From positions 340,269,324-340,333,323 of the forward strand of contig OX465598.1 in assembly GCA_950022295.1 (NCBI GenBank): 64,000 bases of DNA, read 5' to 3'. Under the pieces are notes generated by a model. It made no database searches. It saw only the letters and a program-made list of their open reading frames with translations, and was not told the origin of the DNA. Shown here piece by piece: positions 58,802 to 64,000 of this stretch. Both the position numbers and the translations under genes were made by a program. How positions within the stretch are numbered: position 1 is the stretch's first letter; each line of letters starts with the position of its first letter. Source of the stretch: Bromus sterilis. Lineage: Eukaryota; Streptophyta; Magnoliopsida; Poales; Poaceae.

Positions 58802-60516
58802 TGTTGGATATGTGCCCTAGAGACAAATTAATAAAGATATTTGTCACATATCCGTTTTGTTCATAATACGTTTTATACTGTGCTATAACTGTATTACTTG
58901 GAAATACTAATACAGGTGTAGTATAAAACATGGTCCGTAGTTTAACTCGGGTAAACTATCTCATTGGGCAATTGATTGATCAAGCTTTCCTGATCATGGC
59001 GACACTTAAGTCCATTGACAATGAGGTCATATCATTAGGGGAATGATGTGATGGACAGACACCCACCTAAAAGTAATGCAATGTGATCGAGTCACATAGT
59101 TCAGCGTTGCTATGACTTTGTAACGTATGGCTTAGTCCTTAGACCGTAATGATCATACGTAATCACGATCTATGAGGAGACTTTGATTTGTATCCCACCG
59201 CCTGACTGAAATATGCTGGCTATAACGGTGCACTTTGGGTATTCCGAAATAGATGGTTGATGAGTATGTTAATAGATCAAAGCGGGATTTGTCAGTCCTT
59301 ATGACAGGACAGGTACTCTGGGCCCACTCGGTGATATTGCATCAACCCTTGCAAGGACGTGACTAGGTCACAAGAGATGCAATGGTCATGGACGAGAGAA
59401 GTTGTTTGTCATGAACGAGATGTGAACACGGTATGTGGGATACCGACGATCAAACCTCGAACAAACAAGGTACCGCAGAACAAAGGGATTACGTCGTATC
59501 GTTAACGGTTTCCAAAAGCAATCGAAGCTCATTCGATGGAAGCGCAGGGGCTGTCAAGGATTGTAACCAGGTCCAACTGACTAGTCATTGGTCAATGAGA
59601 AGAGTCTCAACCATGTCTGCTGTTTCCCGGACCGTTAGGGTGTTACACTTAAGGGCAATCGATGCATAGGACAGTTACGGGATCAATCGGTGAAATAGGA
59701 GAAATCACCGGAATAGTTCCGGAGGAGGACGGAATGGTTTCCGGACATTTTGAATAGTTCAAAATAAAGTTTAATTGTTTTAATAATGTTTTTTATTATT
59801 TAATTATCTGAATTAAATATTTAAAACTTATTAAATAATTAAAATAATGGAAAAATGGCTATATGGGCCTTAGAGGCCCATTAGGGGAGGAGGGGGTTCC
59901 CCCCCTTGGGCTTGGCGCCAAGGGGTGGGGCCCAACCCCCCCTTGGCCGGCGCACCCCTCCCCCCTTGGGGGTTTAGTCCCACATGGGGGAGGGAAGAGG
60001 GATCACACCCCCCCTTGGCCTTTATATAGAGGGGTAGACCCCCCTTTTTCCACACAACAATTGATCTCCTTCTTCTTCCTTCTCCATTTCCGGAAGTGGA
60101 TTCCCCTTGTTTGGAGTCTGCACCAGGATTGGAGTTCTCCACCATAAGGCAGGCCGTCACTCTGCCGGAGTCGGGATCCGTAGCCATCTTCTTTCCGCTG
60201 CTCGCCTGGTTCGGAGCCCGGGAGGAACATCGATTGTGACGTACGTGTATAATCTCTTCGAGGCACTACACCTGTGGTGCTGCTTCATCGCTGGAGGTTT
60301 ACCGGGAGTCATCCTCGCCGGTGGTGGTCTTCTACACGACAGGGAGGTCGTAGTTCTGAGTCTACGCCAACCACGTTCGTAAGAACGTTTCCCGCTTTCG
60401 GTCTTCAAAGGTATGAACACCGATTCCCTCCGTTACTTTACATCGCCATAGCATAGATCTTGGGTTCGGGTACCGTAGGTGTGAAAAATTTGTGTTTTCT
60501 GCCCCGTATCCCAACA
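58802..60516 (+). repeat. C3 5' LTR (1715 bp)
   Basis: TGTTGG...CCAACA. Contains a GC-rich, C/G-run stretch at 59880-60010 and a TATA-like box after it. Confidence 0.92.
60022..60029 (+). promoter_or_regulatory. TATA-like box of C3
   Basis: TTATATAG in CCTTTATATAGAGGGG, at a position comparable to the TATA-like boxes in C1 and C2 LTRs. Confidence 0.6.
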
Positions 60517-60517
60517 G

Positions 60518-60530
60518 TGGTATCATGAGC
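60518..60530 (+). other. Primer-binding site of C3
   Basis: TGGTATCATGAGC, two bases into the internal region. Confidence 0.88.
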
Positions 60531-61487
60531 TAGCTATGCGTAGATGTATTGTACGGATAGAACACATCTAGGATGTGGGCATCGAATCTTCATTCGTTAC
60601 CCTCCCACGTGTACTCATTGAGCATTGCGGCAATGTTTGATGAAGCGGCCCCCGACCGACATTACGCGTTTACGCGAGACTGGTTCCACGCTTGACATAT
60701 GGCTTGTACCATATAAAGTGGCTGGGGGGGTGTCTGTCTCTCTGCATTAGCGATGCAAAGATGTTTGCAACGGAGGGCCCCGACAGGGGTGTAATAGAGA
60801 CGGATAAGAGACGGTGTTGTGGCATGTTTTTCGCAGGATAGAAATCGGTTCTCTCTCTCGAAACCCCTAGCAGCCACGTAAAACTTGCACAAGCTAAAGT
60901 AGAAAGACGTTCTAACTTTGCTTTGCATGAAGGGGGATCATAGGTTGTATGATTTAAAGTTTTACTTCCTGTTTTATGCTAGTATGCTAGATATATCGAC
61001 GGTAGCACGAAACAGGACCATCTCTCACAATACCAACATTGTGTTCTCCCTTTTGATGGGCACCACCTGGAAGGTTCTCCCATATGGCCTGACGCTTCGT
61101 ACATACCGGAGTTGTCCTACATATTCAACGGAGCTCGCATGAGGTTGGGTTCGGCGAGCCTGGCATATGCAGATATGACCTTGCCTGAACAGCTAACATC
61201 AAGGTTCGATTGGCAGGCTTGACGTATGTAGATGCGGGCCTGGAACACAGAAGACCGAAAGGTCGAGCACGAGTCACATGTCTGATGTGATTGGCTTAGA
61301 GGCCTACCTGGTTCGCATACTGGGCCGTACATATCGGGGGAGGTATGGGGGCTGGGATTGTGTAATCACTTAGTTAAATTGAGAGGTGTTTATCTAAGTG
61401 GGAGCTTTCTAGAATTTTAAGAGTAAATTGAAACTCCACATTATGAACAAAAGTCTAAATTGTATCATTGTGAATCCAACCTTGTAG
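60531..61487 (+). other. C3 leader, non-coding
   Basis: About 960 bp. Shares blocks with the C2 leader, for example GTACGGATAGAACACATC and CCTCCCACGTGTAC. No coding frame recognised. Confidence 0.75.
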
Positions 61488-64000
61488 ATGGCAGCACCTC
61501 GCCCCTCGTTCAACTTAGGATCATTCCTAGAGAAAGATAAGCTAAAAGCAGATGGGACAAACTTCACCAACTGGTTCCGCACCTTGAGGATTCTCCTCGT
61601 TCCCCTCAAAATGGCATACGTACTAGAGGACGCGTTAGGTGACGCACCAGCAGATGATGCCGGTCAGGACGAGAAGAATGTCTATCTCTCCAGGACTGAT
61701 GATTACAATCTTGTCCAGAGTGGCATGCTCTACTCCATGGAGGCTGAGCTGCAGAAACGCTTTGAGAGGATGGGTGCATATGAGATTATCACCGACCTCA
61801 AGGCGGTCTTCGCACCTCAAGCCAGGGCTGAACGGTACGAGGCTTCTGAAGCCTTCTTCTCAGCAAAGATGGATGAGCACGGCAGCGTGAGTGAGCACGT
61901 GGTCAAAATGTCTGGCTACGTTCAGCGCTTGAATGCTCTGGAATGTCAGATTCCAGATGAACTTGCGGTTGATAGGGTGTTGCAGTCGCTTCCCCCTAGC
62001 TACAAAGGCTTTGTGCTGAACTACAACATGCAGCGGATGACCAAAACCCCTTCTGAGTTGTTCGCCATGCTAAAGAGCGCTGAGGTTGAGATCAAGAAGG
62101 AGCACGCCGTCTTCATGGTCAACAAGACCACTGACTTCAAGAAGTCAAGCAGACGGGAGAAGGCCAGGAGAGGTGGCCCTAAGAGGGATGGCAAGTCAGT
62201 TGCCGCTCCTCCCAAGGCACCCAAGCCTAAACTCGGAGTGGAGTGCTTCTACTGCAAGGGTGAAGGTCACTGGAGGCGCAACTGTCCCAAGTACCTAAAG
62301 GACAAGAAGGCTGGCAAGGTCGCCAAGAGAGACAAAGGTATATTTGATATACATATTGTTGATCTTCTCTTGACAAGCGTTGGGAACACATCCTGGATAT
62401 TTGATACAGGGTCTGTCGCTCATATTTCTAATTCCATTCAGGGACTAAGGAATAGGAGACGCTTGGTCAAAGATGAAGTGACGATGCGCGTGGGGAATGG
62501 CTGCCGGATTGAAGTCTTGGCGGTCGGCACGAAGCATCTTAGTCTCCCTTCGGGATTGGTTTTAGTTCTGAATAAATGTTACTATGTACCCGCGTTGAGT
62601 GTGAACATCGTGAGTGGTTCTTGCTTGAAGCGAGACCACTATTCTTTTAAGTCCGATACAATTGGTTGTTCGATTTATAAGAATGATATGTTTTATGTTC
62701 ACGCACCGGAGTCGCATGGTTTATTCGTACTTAATCTCGATGGTGACGTGTGTCACGTTAACAATATTGAGGCCAAAAGATTGAAGAATAATGAAGATCA
62801 CATGATGATGTGGCATTGCCGACTTGGTCATATTGGATTAAAACGCATGGAGAAGCTCCATAAGGATGGACTTCTTAAGTCATTGGATTTTGGATCCCTT
62901 GATACATGTGAACAATGCCTCATGGGCAAAATGACAAGGACTCCATTCAATGGTGTGATGGAGCGTGCGGATGTCTTATTGGGGATCATACATACGGATG
63001 TATGTGGACCCATGAACGTCCCCACTCGCAATGATCTTCGTTACTTCGTGACTTTTACTGATGACTTGTGTAGATATGGGTATATTTACTTGATGAAGCA
63101 CAAGTCTGAAACCTTTGAAAAGTTCAAGGAATTTCAGAATGAGGTCGAAAATCAACTCGGAAGGAAAATCAAGCACCTTCGATCGGATCGAGGTGGCGAG
63201 TATTTGAGTCACGAGTTTGGCAATCATCTGAAGTCTTGTGGCATAATACCACAGCTTACGCCGGCAGGCACACCTCAGAGAAACGGTGTAGCTGAGCGAC
63301 GTAATCGAACCCTATTGGATAGCGTGCGATCGATGATGTCTCATACTGATTTGCCTGTGTCATTCTGGGGGTATGCATTAGAGACCGCCATTCATATTCT
63401 TAATAGGGCACCATCCAAATCCGTAAAGACAACACCATTTGATGAATGGCATGGCACTAAACCTGAGTTGTCTCACCTGAAGATTTGGAGTTGTGAGGCT
63501 TATGTTAGGAAACTACAGCCTGAAAAACTTGAATCCAAGGCGGATAAGTGCATCTTTGTGGGCTATCCCAAGGAAACTTGTGGGTACACCTTCTACAACA
63601 AGTCTGACAGCAAAACGTTTGTTGCCAAGACGGGACACTTTCTTGAGAAGGAGTTTCTCACGAAAGAGTTGAGTGGGAGGAAAATAGACCTCGATGAAGT
63701 AACTGACCAATCACTCCAATTGGATGAAATGGCTACGGAATTTGTTCTGGAACCATCTTCCACAGTGGGAGTTGAAGAGAATGGCCAGAACGACATTCAT
63801 AACGATCATGACATTCATGATGATCATGATGAGAATGAAGAGGAACCTTTTATGCCCCGTAGGTCATCAAGAGTCCGTCAACCTACTGAGTTTTACGAAC
63901 AGCTTGTGAATGCAATCTCGGCTGTTCAGTCGGATGAACCTACGAGTTACAAAGAAGAAATGGAGGGACCCGAGTTTGAGAAATGGCTTGAAACCATGAA
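61488..64000 (+). CDS. gag-pol: C3 gag-pol polyprotein (Ty1/copia), partial at the right edge
   Basis: Starts at ATG 61488 (MAAPRPSFNLGSFLEKDKLK). I read 837 codons without a stop to the window edge. Gag (UBN2 type) covers residues about 1-230 (NFTNWFRTLRILL, VQRLNALECQIP, LPPSYKGFVLNY). CCHC knuckle CFYCKGEGHWRRNC at about 253. Protease motif WIFDTGSVAHIS near 302, with DTGS at the catalytic site. GAG-pre-integrase MWHCRLGHIGLKRMEKLH near 441. Integrase with IHTDVCGPM near 501, RSDRGGEYLS near 567 and TPQRNGVAERRNRTLLD near 603. RT and RNase H would follow beyond the window. The polyprotein is processed into Gag, PR, IN and RT that build particles and insert the cDNA. No damage is seen in this part, so the element may be young; whether it is complete cannot be judged here. 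Confidence 0.93.
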   Translation, partial: MAAPRPSFNLGSFLEKDKLKADGTNFTNWFRTLRILLVPLKMAYVLEDALGDAPADDAGQDEKNVYLSRTDDYNLVQSGMLYSMEAELQKRFERMGAYEIITDLKAVFAPQARAERYEASEAFFSAKMDEHGSVSEHVVKMSGYVQRLNALECQIPDELAVDRVLQSLPPSYKGFVLNYNMQRMTKTPSELFAMLKSAEVEIKKEHAVFMVNKTTDFKKSSRREKARRGGPKRDGKSVAAPPKAPKPKLGVECFYCKGEGHWRRNCPKYLKDKKAGKVAKRDKGIFDIHIVDLLLTSVGNTSWIFDTGSVAHISNSIQGLRNRRRLVKDEVTMRVGNGCRIEVLAVGTKHLSLPSGLVLVLNKCYYVPALSVNIVSGSCLKRDHYSFKSDTIGCSIYKNDMFYVHAPESHGLFVLNLDGDVCHVNNIEAKRLKNNEDHMMMWHCRLGHIGLKRMEKLHKDGLLKSLDFGSLDTCEQCLMGKMTRTPFNGVMERADVLLGIIHTDVCGPMNVPTRNDLRYFVTFTDDLCRYGYIYLMKHKSETFEKFKEFQNEVENQLGRKIKHLRSDRGGEYLSHEFGNHLKSCGIIPQLTPAGTPQRNGVAERRNRTLLDSVRSMMSHTDLPVSFWGYALETAIHILNRAPSKSVKTTPFDEWHGTKPELSHLKIWSCEAYVRKLQPEKLESKADKCIFVGYPKETCGYTFYNKSDSKTFVAKTGHFLEKEFLTKELSGRKIDLDEVTDQSLQLDEMATEFVLEPSSTVGVEENGQNDIHNDHDIHDDHDENEEEPFMPRRSSRVRQPTEFYEQLVNAISAVQSDEPTSYKEEMEGPEFEKWLETM

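Larger units (their letters stand above)
58802..64000 (+). mobile_element. C3: copia-type LTR retrotransposon, Angela/WIS-like (5' part; runs off window)
   Basis: 5' LTR 58802-60516, PBS TGGTATCATGAGC right after it, leader, then an open gag-pol from 61488 to the window end. The candidate TSD GTACG precedes it (58797-58801); the other copy lies outside. The uninterrupted target is visible in the G1 3' LTR at about 16731-16740. The LTR start TGTTGGATATGTGCCCTAGA resembles Angela/WIS/BARE LTRs. Confidence 0.92.

Noticed and set aside
1..64000. A new defence, biosynthetic or signalling gene cluster
   Set aside because: Apart from TIC22 and one doubtful remnant, all recognisable coding sequence is retroelement-derived; nothing supports a host multi-gene system.

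Overview
This window looks like a stretch of a large, repeat-rich grass nuclear genome, most likely Triticeae (wheat, goatgrass or barley). The basis is grass-type GC-rich first-exon structure, Angela/WIS-like copia LTRs, gypsy elements with very long (4.3 kb) LTRs, Stowaway and hAT-type MITEs, and deep nesting of retrotransposons. Only one intact host gene is seen. No rRNA, tRNA, CRISPR or bacterial-type operon structure was seen.

Left part (1-8.8 kb). A decayed LINE reverse-transcriptase relic (minus strand, about 1-1487) abuts an eight-exon gene for the chloroplast import protein TIC22 (plus strand, 1707-5802, 279 aa, all introns GT-AG). Intron 3 carries a second LINE fragment in antisense. 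Downstream lie unassigned minus-strand ORFs that may be remnants of a convergent gene (5.8-7.1 kb), a Stowaway MITE (7778-7898) and a LINE 3' end with RNase H and a poly(A) tail (to 8332).

8.8-14.7 kb. A non-autonomous LTR element, called X1 here (8816-13424, target-site duplication CTGAC), carries a 14-bp minisatellite in its LTRs. It is followed by a 491-bp hAT-type MITE (13847-14337, TSD GTCTTGGA) sitting inside another LINE RT relic.

14.7 kb to the right edge is one nest of LTR retrotransposons, resolved from LTR ends, target-site duplications, and comparison of interrupted with uninterrupted copies. G1 is a minus-strand, gypsy-type, non-autonomous element: 3' LTR 14685-19108, internal 19109-21861, 5' LTR starting at 21862. 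It was hit twice in its 5' LTR: by C1 (minus-strand, gag-only copia, 23075-57957, TSD GAGCC) and by C3 (plus-strand copia from 58802, open gag-pol running off the window). C1 was in turn hit by E (solo LTR, 28111-32361, TSD CTCAG, inside gag), G2 (full-length plus-strand gypsy chromovirus, 34557-48450, TSD GGTTT, inside the C1 5' LTR) and C2 (minus-strand gag-only copia, 48688-57004, TSD CCTAT, in the same LTR).

G2 is the only near-complete autonomous gypsy element. Its polyprotein is broken in the integrase by a 69-nt copy of the end of its own LTR. G1 shares the PBS, PPT flank and inner two thirds of its LTR with G2 but has no gag-pol, so it may have been mobilised by a G2-like partner. C1 and C2 carry gag only and would likewise need pol from an Angela-like element such as C3. 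I found no evidence for a new host pathway. The unusual signals are structural: the LTR patch in pol, LTR module exchange, the U3 minisatellite, and a possible spliced gag in C2.
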